In this document: one piece after another, positions 9,602 through 18,670 of the stretch
Layout: each line of letters opens with the position of its first letter
Numbering within the stretch: position 1 is the first letter of the stretch
Assembly: GCF_017571475.1 (NCBI RefSeq)
Contig: NZ_JAGETW010000001.1
Location: 1 to 64,000 of the forward strand
Reading direction: 5' to 3'
Source: Thiomicrorhabdus sp. 6S3-12
Lineage (GTDB): Bacteria > Pseudomonadota > Gammaproteobacteria > Thiomicrospirales > Thiomicrospiraceae
Length of the DNA stretch: 64,000 nucleotides
The notes under the pieces: model-generated
The model's input: only the letters and a program-made list of their open reading frames with translations
Told to the model about the DNA's origin: nothing
The model's database searches: none
Program-made: the position numbers and the translations under genes

Positions 9602-10525
9602 ATCAAGCATTCGGCAACAACCCCTCAACAGGAAGCTATTCACTTTCTTGTGGCCTTCATTCTCTCCTTGAGCGTGATTGCCGCGGATCGTTACGGCGAT
9701 TTCATGGGCGACTTTCGAAGCGCCCTGCTGACGCTGCTTGATCCGGTTGAGCGTATCGCTCAAGCGCCGAAGTTAATCTACGACAACCTGACCACCGACT
9801 TCACATCGTACGACGAACTGAAGCTGGAAAACGAGCGTTTGAAAGCCGAACTGCTGTTACTTAACGCAAAACAGCAGCAGCTGCTTAAGATGGAACAGGA
9901 AGTCGGACGCTTGCGCGCCCTGCTCGGCACGACAGGTCAAGTCAACAACGCCACTTTTCAGATCGCTACCGTCAACTATTTCTCCAATAATCCTCTGTCA
10001 CAATTTATTACCATAAACAAAGGCAGAATGGACGGGGTTCAACCCAAACAGACGGTCATCGACGCCAAAGGGATTATCGGCCAGGTTGTTTCCATTACGC
10101 CAAGCACTTCGCGGATATTGCTGATTACCGACCCGGCACATCAAATTCCGGTACGTATTCAGCGTACGGGGCAAAGAGGCATCCTCAGCGGGAGCGGATA
10201 TGACGCGACTCAGCTGAACTTTATTCCTAAAAGCAGCGAAGTCCGCGTCGGCGACTTGCTGGAAAGCTCCGGACTCGGCGGCGTTTTTCCGTCTGGCTAT
10301 CCGGTCGCAGTGGTGACCAAGGTCATCAGTCAGGACAGCGCCCCTTATTATGAAATTCATGCCAGCCCGCTCGGCGAACTCCATCAGGCGCAACAGGTAC
10401 TGATTCTCAAGCAGTACCGGGATTCATTGACGGAAATTAAATCGCAAGCGAGCGAGACGCCGGAGCAGGAAGAGCACAAGGAATCCAACGCCGAAACGGA
10501 ACAAACCAAAGCCACCGAAAATTAA
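9602..10525 (+). CDS. mreC: rod-shape protein MreC
   Basis: MreC is the periplasmic scaffold that activates the PBP2-RodA elongation complex. A short cytoplasmic tail is followed by one membrane helix (HFLVAFILSLSVIAAD) and a coiled coil rich in LKLENERLKAELLLL. The two beta-barrel domains carry YFSNNPLSQFITINKG and an IGQV-VSITPSTSRILLITDP segment, and the C-terminal tail is acidic. The first conventional start, GTG at 9650, would remove the tail and part of the membrane helix. The frame is open from 9599 and AGGAG precedes ATC at 9602, so an AUC start is proposed (308 residues, against 291 from GTG). The identity is certain, but the start is not. Confidence 0.9.
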   Translation: MKHSATTPQQEAIHFLVAFILSLSVIAADRYGDFMGDFRSALLTLLDPVERIAQAPKLIYDNLTTDFTSYDELKLENERLKAELLLLNAKQQQLLKMEQEVGRLRALLGTTGQVNNATFQIATVNYFSNNPLSQFITINKGRMDGVQPKQTVIDAKGIIGQVVSITPSTSRILLITDPAHQIPVRIQRTGQRGILSGSGYDATQLNFIPKSSEVRVGDLLESSGLGGVFPSGYPVAVVTKVISQDSAPYYEIHASPLGELHQAQQVLILKQYRDSLTEIKSQASETPEQEEHKESNAETEQTKATEN

Positions 10526-10562
10526 ACGGGTGTCACTTCTGACAGGATAGAAAGAAACGATT

Positions 10563-11069
10563 ATGGGTGATAATTTTATTTACATTTCCAGCCGTCAGGT
10601 GCGCTGGCTTATCGTTTTGAGCTTTGTCTTTGCACTGATTCTGGACAGCATCAATATCATCGGTCAGAACTATCTGTTCCTGCCGCCTTTCACCCTTCTG
10701 GTGCTGTTGTACTGGGCCGGTCACTTTCTCGACTATACCTATATGAGCACCGCTTTTGCGATCGGCTTGTTCGCCGATACCATCTATCAGAACACTCTGG
10801 GTGTGCATGCGCTGATCTATGTCGTTCTCACCTTTGCCATGTTGCGCCACCGCCTGCGTTTCCGCGGTTATACCATCTGGCAACAAAGCCTCAATATCGT
10901 CGGCTTCTGTTTTATTTACCAGATCATGCATCTCTTCACACTGGCTCCCAAGCTTGACGATCAGCAACAGCTTGCCTACTGGATCATGCCTCTGGTCGGT
11001 GGCGTTTTATGGGCTTTGATCGCACTGTCGCTCAACCGCTTGAGCCAGCAGAATGTGACTGAAAATTAA
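10563..11069 (+). CDS. mreD: rod-shape protein MreD
   Basis: The 168-residue membrane protein is almost entirely hydrophobic, with about five predicted helices (WLIVLSFVFALILDSI, FLPPFTLLVLLYWAG, FAIGLFADTIYQNTLG, ALIYVVLTFAMLRHR, IMPLVGGVLWALIALSL). The GLFADTIYQNTLGVHAL pattern is typical of MreD, in which a conserved Gly-Asp/Leu-Gly segment follows the third helix. It acts with MreC and RodA in the elongasome. It lies 37 bases after mreC and 13 before mrdA. Family sequences are weakly conserved, so the call rests on position plus topology. Confidence 0.92.
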   Translation: MGDNFIYISSRQVRWLIVLSFVFALILDSINIIGQNYLFLPPFTLLVLLYWAGHFLDYTYMSTAFAIGLFADTIYQNTLGVHALIYVVLTFAMLRHRLRFRGYTIWQQSLNIVGFCFIYQIMHLFTLAPKLDDQQQLAYWIMPLVGGVLWALIALSLNRLSQQNVTEN

Positions 11070-11082
11070 GTTCACCGTCACT

Positions 11083-12945
11083 ATGCAAGAAAGACTGGAG
11101 TTCAGCACAGATCAGGAGAACCAGAGACGCAAACGTCAGTTTCGCCAGCGACTGATTGTCGCCTTTGTCTTTACCGCTTCCCTGTTTCTGTTTCTGATCG
11201 GACGCATGGCCTACCTGCAATGGTTCAACTACGAGCGTTACCACGGCCTTGCCGAAGGGAACCGTATCTCTATCGAAGTTTTGCCTCCTACACGAGGCAA
11301 GATTTACGATCGCAACCATGTATTGATTGCCGATAACCAACCGGTTTTCGCGATCAAAATGATCCGTGAAGACATGGATGACATCGATCTCTTCGAAGAG
11401 GACTTAAAGAGCATTCTCAGCGACTATCCGACGGAACGACTGGATAAATTTTTCGATAAATTCCGCAAGGGACGACGCGCTAAAACCTATACCCTGCCGT
11501 ACACGCTGAACGAACAGGAAGCGGCGCGTTTTGCCGTCATCAGTCACAAGCACCCGGGCGTCACTCTGAGCAGCCGTCTAAAACGCACTTATCCATTTAA
11601 AGACATCGGCGTACATGCCATCGGCTATGTCGGTCGCATCAACCAGAAAGAGTTGCAAAAACTGGATGAGAAACGCTACCGAGGCACCGAGATCATCGGA
11701 AAATCCGGTATCGAGAAATATTACGAAGATATCCTGCACGGCTATCCCGGCGTACAGCAGGTTGAAACCAATGTCCGCGGCAGCGTATTGCGCAAACTGG
11801 AAACCACTCCTGCCGTCAGCGGGCAGGACATCCACCTGACGCTGGATATTACCCTTCAGGAATTCGCTGAAAAACTGATGGGCGAAAGACGCGGCAGTAT
11901 CGTTGCAATTGATCCGCAGACCGGAGAGATTCTGGCGTATGTCAGCACGCCGACTTTCGATCCGAACCTCTTCGTTGACGGGATCGACGCCAAAACCTAT
12001 AGAGAACTGCTCAACGACCCGAACCGACCGTTTATCAACCGTGCAATAAACGGCCAGTACCCGCCGGGATCGACCATCAAGCCGTTTGTCGCTTTGGGAG
12101 CCATCGAAAACGATTACATCACCCCGACTAAAAAAGTGTACGATCCGGGTTATTTTGAGTACAAAGGACACCGCTACCGTGACTGGAAACGCTGGGGCCA
12201 CGGCCTGGTCGACATGCATAAAGCAATTGCCCAGTCCTGCGACACCTATTTTTACGAACTCAGCCTCGACATGGGAATCGACGCCATCCATGACGCCATG
12301 GCCCCCTTCGGTTTCGGAGAGCGCAGCGGAGTCGACATCCCCGGCGAATCCAAAGGCATTCTCCCCTCGCAGGAATGGAAACGCACGGTCAAAGGCAAGC
12401 CTTGGTATCGCGGCGAAACCATCATCTCTTCGATCGGCCAGGGGTATCACCTCTCGACGCCGCTTCAATTAGCGCGCGCCACTGCGATTCTGGCCAACCG
12501 AGGCAAACAGATTACGCCGCACCTGCTGCAAAAAATGCAGGACGAATTCGACGCCCCCATGCAGATCGAAATTAAAAAAATAGAAAACTGGGAAAAAGTC
12601 ATCCAGAGTATGGTCGCAGTCATGCACGGCAAAACCGGAACCGCGCGCCGTTACGGCGCGGATCTGCCATTTACCATGGCCGGAAAAACCGGAACCGCAC
12701 AGGTATTCAGTCTGAATGAAGCCGACTACGATGCCGCCAAACTGGACAAATCGCTGCATGACCACTCGCTGTTTATCGGCTTCGCGCCGGTCGAAAGACC
12801 ACGCATTGCGGTAGCCGTCATTGCCGAGAATTCAGGAAGCGGCTCGAAAACGGCGGCGCCGATCGCCGTTAATGTGATAAAACGTTATTTAAGACCGGAT
12901 CTGCCTCTGACGCCGATACCGGCAGAAGCAGGATATGACCGATGA
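11083..12945 (+). CDS. mrdA: penicillin-binding protein 2 (elongation transpeptidase)
   Basis: The 620-residue class B PBP cross-links peptidoglycan during cell elongation. A membrane anchor (IVAFVFTASLFLFLIGRMAYL) is followed by the dimerisation domain with PPTRGKIYDRN and then the transpeptidase domain. Catalytic motifs are S330 in PPGSTIKP (SxxK), SCD in AQSCDTYFYE (SxN) and K535 in AGKTGTAQVF. A second KTGTA occurs at K517, 18 residues earlier (MHGKTGTARR), at the position where E. coli PBP2 has only a degenerate GTA. K535 aligns with the true active-site motif. The stop codon overlaps the rodA start (ATGA). Confidence 0.97.
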   Translation: MQERLEFSTDQENQRRKRQFRQRLIVAFVFTASLFLFLIGRMAYLQWFNYERYHGLAEGNRISIEVLPPTRGKIYDRNHVLIADNQPVFAIKMIREDMDDIDLFEEDLKSILSDYPTERLDKFFDKFRKGRRAKTYTLPYTLNEQEAARFAVISHKHPGVTLSSRLKRTYPFKDIGVHAIGYVGRINQKELQKLDEKRYRGTEIIGKSGIEKYYEDILHGYPGVQQVETNVRGSVLRKLETTPAVSGQDIHLTLDITLQEFAEKLMGERRGSIVAIDPQTGEILAYVSTPTFDPNLFVDGIDAKTYRELLNDPNRPFINRAINGQYPPGSTIKPFVALGAIENDYITPTKKVYDPGYFEYKGHRYRDWKRWGHGLVDMHKAIAQSCDTYFYELSLDMGIDAIHDAMAPFGFGERSGVDIPGESKGILPSQEWKRTVKGKPWYRGETIISSIGQGYHLSTPLQLARATAILANRGKQITPHLLQKMQDEFDAPMQIEIKKIENWEKVIQSMVAVMHGKTGTARRYGADLPFTMAGKTGTAQVFSLNEADYDAAKLDKSLHDHSLFIGFAPVERPRIAVAVIAENSGSGSKTAAPIAVNVIKRYLRPDLPLTPIPAEAGYDR

Positions 12946-14066
12946 AAATAGTCGATCAAAGCGAACAGATGTACCGTAGAAACCGCGGTTTCCTGAACCG
13001 TCTTCATCTCGACGGCCTTTTACTTCTGGGCATACTGCTGCTTTTGAGCACCAGTGTCGCAATCGTTTACAGCGCCTCGGGCGGCGACTGGGACGTAACC
13101 CAACGGCATATTATCCGTGTCACTTTCGCTCTCGGGTTAATGGTTCTCTTTGCGCAGATCAAACCTTCGCTGATTTTTCTATTCACCCCTTTTCTGTTTC
13201 TGTTTGCACTCGCGCTGCTGATCGCCGTGCCGCTTGTCGGGGAGATAGGTAAAGGCGCCCAGCGCTGGCTGGAATTTGGGCCGGTTCGCTTTCAGCCATC
13301 GGAACTGATGAAAGTGGTGCTGCCGATTATGGTCGCATGGATTTTTGCCCACAGCAGCTATCCGCCGAGTTACCAGCGCATCGTATCGGCTCTATTGGTG
13401 ATCGCGATCAGCGCCGGACTGATCGTCATTCAGCCTGATCTCGGAACCTCCCTGCTGATTGCCATGTCCGGCCTGTTCGTTATTTTCTTTGCCGGACTGC
13501 CGTGGAAACTGATTTTCGGCGCTCTGCTGCTGGCGGCGGCCAGTGTTCCGATCGCCTGGGAATATATGCATGACTACCAGAAACAGCGTGTTTTGACCTT
13601 TCTGAACCCCGAATCCGACCCTCTTGGTGCCGGCTATCATATTATTCAGTCGAAGATCGCCATCGGCTCCGGGGGGATTGAAGGTAAAGGCTATCTGGGC
13701 AGCACTCAGGCGCACCTGGAATTTCTGCCGGAAAGTACAACCGACTTTATTTTCTCGGTGCTTTCCGAAGAGTTTGGACTGATCGGCGTCATTCTGTTGC
13801 TGGCCATGTATCTGTTCGTGATCGGTCGCGGACTCTATATCGCCGCCAGCGCCCAGGACCAATTCACCCGCCTGATCGCCGCCAGCCTGACCATGATTTT
13901 CTTCGTGTATGTCTTCGTCAATATCGGCATGGTCAGCGGACTGCTGCCGGTTGTCGGTCTGCCTCTTCCGCTGATCAGTTACGGGGGCAGCTCGCTGGTC
14001 ACACTGATGATCAGCTTCGGAATCATGATGTCGATTCAAACCCACCGCAAGATGTTAACTGAGTAA
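12942..14066 (+). CDS. rodA: peptidoglycan glycosyltransferase RodA
   Basis: The 374-residue SEDS-family membrane protein polymerises glycan strands from lipid II as the partner of PBP2. About ten hydrophobic helices are present. Signatures are KGAQRWLEFGPVRFQPSELMK, the catalytic-loop region LGAGYHIIQSKIAIGSGG with FLPESTTDFIFSVL, and the C-terminal GLPLPLISYGGSSL. It overlaps mrdA by 4 bases, which suggests translational coupling that helps keep the two subunits equal. Length and motifs are normal. Confidence 0.97.
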   Translation: MKIVDQSEQMYRRNRGFLNRLHLDGLLLLGILLLLSTSVAIVYSASGGDWDVTQRHIIRVTFALGLMVLFAQIKPSLIFLFTPFLFLFALALLIAVPLVGEIGKGAQRWLEFGPVRFQPSELMKVVLPIMVAWIFAHSSYPPSYQRIVSALLVIAISAGLIVIQPDLGTSLLIAMSGLFVIFFAGLPWKLIFGALLLAAASVPIAWEYMHDYQKQRVLTFLNPESDPLGAGYHIIQSKIAIGSGGIEGKGYLGSTQAHLEFLPESTTDFIFSVLSEEFGLIGVILLLAMYLFVIGRGLYIAASAQDQFTRLIAASLTMIFFVYVFVNIGMVSGLLPVVGLPLPLISYGGSSLVTLMISFGIMMSIQTHRKMLTE

Positions 14067-14238
14067 GCAAATTCTACTTTTCACCCTTCAAGGGTTTTGT
14101 CATTAATGCACTGAGGTTGGGTTTAGGTTTTGCTGCAAAATATGGTAAATTAGCAAACAATTTTATTATTGATATCCGAGCCTTGGCGTCGGCTATCATT
14201 TCTTTTCTGCTTTAGAAAATCGAGAAAATCTGAATACT

Positions 14239-15450
14239 ATGCATTACACACAAGCTTTTAGCACCTATTTGCGTCTCTTCTTTTTAAGTCTGGCGGTTTT
14301 TTTCGCGCCGCAGAGCATGGCTGCGCCGGTTGCCGACGCGCTTGCTGCACCAGTTCCGCACGTAGTGCCTTCACCGCCGGAAATCGCCGGTGATGCTTAC
14401 CTGCTGATCGACTTCAACAGCGGCCGCGTTCTGGCGGAAAAGAAATCCAACGATCGTGTAGAGCCGGCCAGTCTGACCAAAATCATGACCGGCTATGTTG
14501 TGATCAATGAACTGCGCAACGGCAATATGAAAATGGACGACATGGTCACCATTTCCAAAAAAGCGTGGAAAATGCCAGGCTCGAAAATGTTTATCGAAGT
14601 CGGTAAGCAGGTTTCGGTTCGCGATCTGATCAAGGGGATGGTTATCCAATCCGGCAACGATGCCAGCGTTGCTCTGGCCGAACACATCGCCGGCAGCGAA
14701 GAAGTTTTTGCACAGTTGATGAATAAGTACGCCAAATCTCTGGGCATGACTAACACGCACTATGTTAACGCGACCGGTCTGCCGCACCCTGAGCACTACA
14801 CCACTGCTCACGACCTGGCTATTCTGACTAAAGCGCTGATTCAGAACTTCCCGGACGAGTACAAATGGTACTCGGAAAAGAAATTCACTTTTAACGGCAT
14901 TACACAATACAACCGCAATAAACTGTTGTGGCAAGACGAGACCGTTGACGGCCTGAAAACCGGTCATACCGAAAGCGCAGGTTTCTGTCTGGTCTCTTCC
15001 GCCAAGCGCGACGAAATGCGTCTGATCAGTGTGGTTCTGGGAACCAGCAGTGCCAACACCCGTATTCAGGAAACGCAAAAACTGCTTAACTACGGTTTCC
15101 GTTTCTTTGAAACACACAAACTGTACAACGCTTTCCAGCGTCTTAAGGACGTAACCATCTGGGAAGGAAATCGCGACCTGGTCGGGCTTGGCTTGAATAA
15201 CGACCTGTATGTCACCATTCCTCGCGGGCAGTACAAAAACATCAAGATCGACACTCTAGTAGAACCGACCATCAAAGCTCCGGCCAGCGAAGGCGATGAA
15301 CTAGGCTCTCTACAGATCACTCTGGGTGGTGAAGAAGTCGCTAACCGACCTCTGGTTGCGTTGGACACGGTTGAAGAAGGCTCTTTCTTCAAGAAACTGA
15401 TTGACCAGCTGAAACTGACCTTCAAGTCATTATTCGGCAGCGAAGCCTGA
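14239..15450 (+). CDS. dacA: D-alanyl-D-alanine carboxypeptidase (PBP5/6 type)
   Basis: The 403-residue secreted enzyme trims the terminal D-Ala from peptidoglycan stem peptides. An N-terminal signal peptide (LRLFFLSLAVFFAPQSMA) precedes the class C PBP catalytic domain with S78/K81 in EPASLTKIM, SGN in IQSGNDASVAL and KTG in DGLKTGHTESAGFC. A beta-sandwich domain follows. The C-terminal FFKKLIDQLKLTFKSLFGS is an amphipathic helix that holds the protein to the outer face of the inner membrane. Codon use is biased towards common codons, in keeping with high expression. A terminator follows. Confidence 0.96.
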   Translation: MHYTQAFSTYLRLFFLSLAVFFAPQSMAAPVADALAAPVPHVVPSPPEIAGDAYLLIDFNSGRVLAEKKSNDRVEPASLTKIMTGYVVINELRNGNMKMDDMVTISKKAWKMPGSKMFIEVGKQVSVRDLIKGMVIQSGNDASVALAEHIAGSEEVFAQLMNKYAKSLGMTNTHYVNATGLPHPEHYTTAHDLAILTKALIQNFPDEYKWYSEKKFTFNGITQYNRNKLLWQDETVDGLKTGHTESAGFCLVSSAKRDEMRLISVVLGTSSANTRIQETQKLLNYGFRFFETHKLYNAFQRLKDVTIWEGNRDLVGLGLNNDLYVTIPRGQYKNIKIDTLVEPTIKAPASEGDELGSLQITLGGEEVANRPLVALDTVEEGSFFKKLIDQLKLTFKSLFGSEA

Positions 15451-15526
15451 TAGCGAAGCATTCTTAAAGGATGCCGCCAATCTGAAACGGTAACGGCGCA
15501 GGCCGCCCCTTCAGAACCCGATACTG

Positions 15527-15561
15527 AGTCGCGATCCTTAAAAGGTCGCGACTTTTTATTT
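15527..15561 (+). terminator. dacA terminator
   Basis: AGTCGCGA and TCGCGACT form an 8-bp stem around a loop that itself contains CCTTAAAAGG. TTTTATTT follows. It may only partly terminate, since ybeD-lipB-lipA continue on the same strand. Confidence 0.85.
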
Positions 15562-15646
15562 GCTGACGCTAAAATATAAGCATTGCAACCAGCCAACCAG
15601 AAGTGGACTTTCTTTATCTGAGTGGCGAAGAATACAGAGAACATCT

Positions 15647-15931
15647 ATGACAAAAGATTTACACACTCCCGATAGCGAAACGCTGATTGAATTTCCGTGT
15701 GACTATAAACTTAAAGCGATGGGCCGCAACCATGACGAGTTTATCGATCTGGTGTACGAAATTACCTGTAAATACGCGCCCAACACTCCGCGGGACAACA
15801 TCTATATCAATAACTCGAAAGGCAAAAAGTTTATTTCGGTCAACATCACTTTCTATGCCACCTGTATTGAACAGATACACGGCATTTACGGTGACCTGAA
15901 AAAGCATCCTGAAGTCCTAATGACTCTCTGA
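15647..15931 (+). CDS. ybeD: YbeD/DUF493 family protein
   Basis: The 94-residue cytoplasmic protein has the DUF493 pattern: LIEFPCDYKLKAMG at the start, a central helix, the segment NSKGKKFISVNITFYA and a closing YGDLKKHPEVLMTL. The ATG at 15647 is used because residues encoded upstream are not part of the family. It lies 9 bases before lipB. In E. coli ybeD also sits between dacA and lipB, so this is an old arrangement. The fold resembles an ACT-like regulatory domain. The exact role, perhaps linked to lipoate metabolism, is not established. Confidence 0.9.
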   Translation: MTKDLHTPDSETLIEFPCDYKLKAMGRNHDEFIDLVYEITCKYAPNTPRDNIYINNSKGKKFISVNITFYATCIEQIHGIYGDLKKHPEVLMTL

Positions 15932-15940
15932 TCGCTTGCC

Positions 15941-16582
15941 ATGGACTTAATTGTCAAACAACTCGGCCAACAGGACTATCAAACTGCCTGGGAGGCGATG
16001 CAGACGTTTACCCGGCAGCGCGACGAAGACACCCCGGATGAATTGTGGATCGTAGAGCATCCTCCAGTTTACACTCAAGGCCTCAATGGCAAAGCCGAAC
16101 ACGTGCTACACCCGAACCCGGAAATCCCGATTGTGCAAACCGATCGCGGCGGTCAGATTACCTATCACGGCCCCGGACAACTGGTGATCTATATCCTTGT
16201 AGACCTCAAACGACGCAAACTCGGAGTGCGTGCGCTGGTCAGCATTATCGAAAATGCCATTATCGAACTGCTGGCAAGCTTTCATATCGATGCCGTCGCC
16301 CGTGCCGATGCACCCGGTGTCTATGTCAACGGGCAAAAGATTGCCTCTCTCGGTCTGAAAATCCGCAAACAGAAGAGTTATCACGGACTGGCGCTGAATG
16401 TCGATATGGATCTCGAGCCTTTTCAGGCCATCAATCCATGCGGTTTGCTCGGCATGCAAATGGCGCAACTCAGCGATTTCATCGCCGCCGAACAGCGCCC
16501 GCAAATCAGCGAGTTAGGTTCTCATCTGTGCCGTATTCTACAACAGCAACTGGATGCCGGCGCGCCCAGCAACGCTCAGTAA
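15941..16582 (+). CDS. lipB: lipoyl(octanoyl) transferase
   Basis: The 213-residue enzyme moves octanoyl groups from acyl carrier protein to lipoyl domains of 2-oxoacid dehydrogenases and GcvH. Seen are the substrate-binding [19 protein letters not shown], the lysine region [22 protein letters not shown], and [10 protein letters not shown] with the catalytic Cys. The gene is followed 74 bases later by lipA, so the two steps of lipoate formation are adjacent. The length is normal. Confidence 0.96.
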   Translation: MDLIVKQLGQQDYQTAWEAMQTFTRQRDEDTPDELWIVEHPPVYTQGLNGKAEHVLHPNPEIPIVQTDRGGQITYHGPGQLVIYILVDLKRRKLGVRALVSIIENAIIELLASFHIDAVARADAPGVYVNGQKIASLGLKIRKQKSYHGLALNVDMDLEPFQAINPCGLLGMQMAQLSDFIAAEQRPQISELGSHLCRILQQQLDAGAPSNAQ

Positions 16583-16656
16583 AACTGCGTGGATTTCTTA
16601 AAACTTTACGGATGGCTTATAATAGCTGCCTTTCTAGCGAACACGAGTGAAAACTT

Positions 16657-17685
16657 ATGTCTCAACCACCGCAGCGACAAGAGATTTCCATTGATCAAAT
16701 CGGCTCTCTAAAAGAGCGCAATGCCGCCATGCCCAAAGGACAGTACAAGACCAAATCGCTGAAGCACCGTCCGGACCCGAATGCGGAAAAGCTTAAAAAG
16801 CCGCGCTGGATCAAAGCCCAGCTTCCGAAAGCCAAAGACATTCACCGTATTCGCGAATTAAAAAACATCATGCGCGAGCAAGGCCTGCACAGTGTCTGTG
16901 AAGAAGCGTCGTGCCCGAATCTGGGCGAGTGTTTCGGACACGGCACCGCGACCTTTATGATTATGGGTGACATCTGTACCCGCAAATGCCCTTTCTGCGA
17001 TGTCACACATGGCCGTCCGAAAGCGCTTAATCAGGAAGAGCCGGCCCATCTGGCGCGCACCGTTAAAGCGATGGGCCTGAACTATATCGTTATTACTTCG
17101 GTTGACCGCGACGATCTGCGTGACGGCGGCGCGCAGCATTTTGTCGACTGTGTCCGTGAGCTCAGAGAACAGTCGCCAAACACCAAAATCGAAACACTGG
17201 TACCGGATTTCCGCGGCCGTCTCAGCGTGGCACTGGAAACTCTGTCCAAACAGCCGCCGGATGTTCTCAACCACAATCTGGAAACCATTCCTCGCCTATA
17301 CGAAGAGGCGCGTCCGGGTGCCGACTACCAGTCGTCACTGGACTTGCTCAAACGCTTCAAGGAAATGCATCCGGAAGTGAAAACCAAATCCGGTCTGATG
17401 GTCGGCCTGGGTGAAAGCATGGAAGAGCTGTTGCAGGTCATGCGTGATTTGCGCGCTCACAATGTTGAAATGCTGACCGTCGGCCAATATTTACAACCGA
17501 GCAGTTATCATCTGGCGGTCAAAAAATACTGGACGCCGCAAGAGTTCAAACAGGTTGAAGAAGCCGGCTACGAAATGGGCTTCGAGAACGTTGCTTCCGG
17601 CCCGATGGTCAGATCGTCCTACCACGCCGATCTGCAGGCCAAAAGCGATAACGGCAAACAAGATATTCAATTTAATGCGCTTTAA
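16657..17685 (+). CDS. lipA: lipoyl synthase
   Basis: The 342-residue radical-SAM enzyme inserts two sulfur atoms into protein-bound octanoyl groups. Both Fe-S clusters are evident. The auxiliary cluster uses [12 protein letters not shown] (Cys-x4-Cys-x5-Cys), and the radical-SAM cluster uses CTRKCPFC (CxxxCxxC). The C-terminal segment holds the RSSYHADLQ motif, whose Ser is an auxiliary-cluster ligand. The N-terminal extension of about 40 residues is somewhat long and basic. It lies between lipB and hslO, 15 bases before the latter. Confidence 0.97.
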   Translation: MSQPPQRQEISIDQIGSLKERNAAMPKGQYKTKSLKHRPDPNAEKLKKPRWIKAQLPKAKDIHRIRELKNIMREQGLHSVCEEASCPNLGECFGHGTATFMIMGDICTRKCPFCDVTHGRPKALNQEEPAHLARTVKAMGLNYIVITSVDRDDLRDGGAQHFVDCVRELREQSPNTKIETLVPDFRGRLSVALETLSKQPPDVLNHNLETIPRLYEEARPGADYQSSLDLLKRFKEMHPEVKTKSGLMVGLGESMEELLQVMRDLRAHNVEMLTVGQYLQPSSYHLAVKKYWTPQEFKQVEEAGYEMGFENVASGPMVRSSYHADLQAKSDNGKQDIQFNAL

Positions 17686-17700
17686 TTTTGGAACAAAGTC

Positions 17701-18558
17701 ATGGCACAAGATGTAATTCAGCGTTTTCTATTTAAAGAACACAATATCCGCGGGCAGGTAATCCAGCTTGACGAAGCCTGGCAGAAAATGACCCGTGATC
17801 GCCATTATCCGGAGGTGATCAGCCGACTGTTGGGCGAACTGACCGCCGTCAGTGTCATTCTGGCCAGCGGCCTGAAACACAGCGGCAAGATCACCCTGCA
17901 GATTCAGGGCAAAGGCCCGGTCAATCTACTGGTGGTTGAAGTAACCCATGATTTCAAACTGCGCGGTGTGGCCAAGACCTCTCAGCCAATCGAGAATCAG
18001 AAAACAATGGATGAGCTTCTCGGTAACGGACAAATACTGGTCACATTGGAAAATACCCAGACCAACAGACACTTCCAGAGTTATGTCCCTCGCGAAGGGG
18101 ACACTGTAGCGCAATGTTTTGAGACCTTCTTCCAACAATCCGAACAGCTGCCTTCCAGATTGTGGCTGGCCGCTGACGAAAATCAGCTTGGAGGTCTGCT
18201 GCTGCAAAAGATGCCGGATACCGACAACAAGGATGCTGACGCATGGGATCGCGTCAGCCATCTGGCGGAAACGGTCAAGGATGACGAATTAATGCAATTA
18301 CCGAGTGAGGAATTGCTACATCGCTTGTTCCATGAAGAAACCGTCGAACTTTTCGAAGGCAATGCGGTTATTTATGAATGTCCGCAAGACAAATCGCGCG
18401 TCGATGACATGCTGCGTAAGCTCGGAGAAGATGAAGTTCGCGAAATGCTCGAAGAGCAGGGAGAGATCGTCATTCACAATGAGATCTGTAACTATCATAT
18501 CCGCTACAACGCCGACGATATCGACGCTCTGTTTGAAAAACAAGAAACACTGCAATAA
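17701..18558 (+). CDS. hslO: Hsp33-type redox chaperone, zinc site incomplete
   Basis: The 285-residue protein is HslO/Hsp33. The N-terminal domain has KITLQIQGKGPVNLLVVEV, the central linker has QLPSRLWLAADENQLGG, and the end holds the redox-switch region. In E. coli four Cys (232, 234, 265, 268) bind zinc as CxC and CxxC. Here they align to C227, Q229, N260 and C263, so two ligands are missing (YECPQD and HNEIC). The rest of the region, including LGEDEVREMLEEQGEI, is well preserved, so the gene is not simply decayed. Chaperone activity may be constitutive or triggered differently, for example by one disulfide between C227 and C263. A strong terminator follows. Confidence 0.93.
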   Translation: MAQDVIQRFLFKEHNIRGQVIQLDEAWQKMTRDRHYPEVISRLLGELTAVSVILASGLKHSGKITLQIQGKGPVNLLVVEVTHDFKLRGVAKTSQPIENQKTMDELLGNGQILVTLENTQTNRHFQSYVPREGDTVAQCFETFFQQSEQLPSRLWLAADENQLGGLLLQKMPDTDNKDADAWDRVSHLAETVKDDELMQLPSEELLHRLFHEETVELFEGNAVIYECPQDKSRVDDMLRKLGEDEVREMLEEQGEIVIHNEICNYHIRYNADDIDALFEKQETLQ

Positions 18559-18593
18559 CAGAACATGCCCTGAAACGATTCAGAGCAATGTAA

Positions 18594-18639
18594 ATAAAAA
18601 ACCGCCGCAGGATGGATTTTCCCGCGGCGGTTTTTTATT
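18594..18639. terminator. bidirectional terminator between hslO and yaaA
   Basis: ACCGCCGC and GCGGCGGT form an 8-bp stem with A-rich sequence before and TTTTTTATT after. It can therefore end both convergent transcripts. Confidence 0.9.
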
Positions 18640-18670
18640 ACCTGAACCAAGTCTCGGCAAAGCGGTGAAT

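Noticed and set aside
11578-12468. Minus-strand open frame of 296 codons opposite mrdA
   Set aside because: It mirrors the PBP2 coding frame, has no start signal or recognisable domain, and mrdA is certain.
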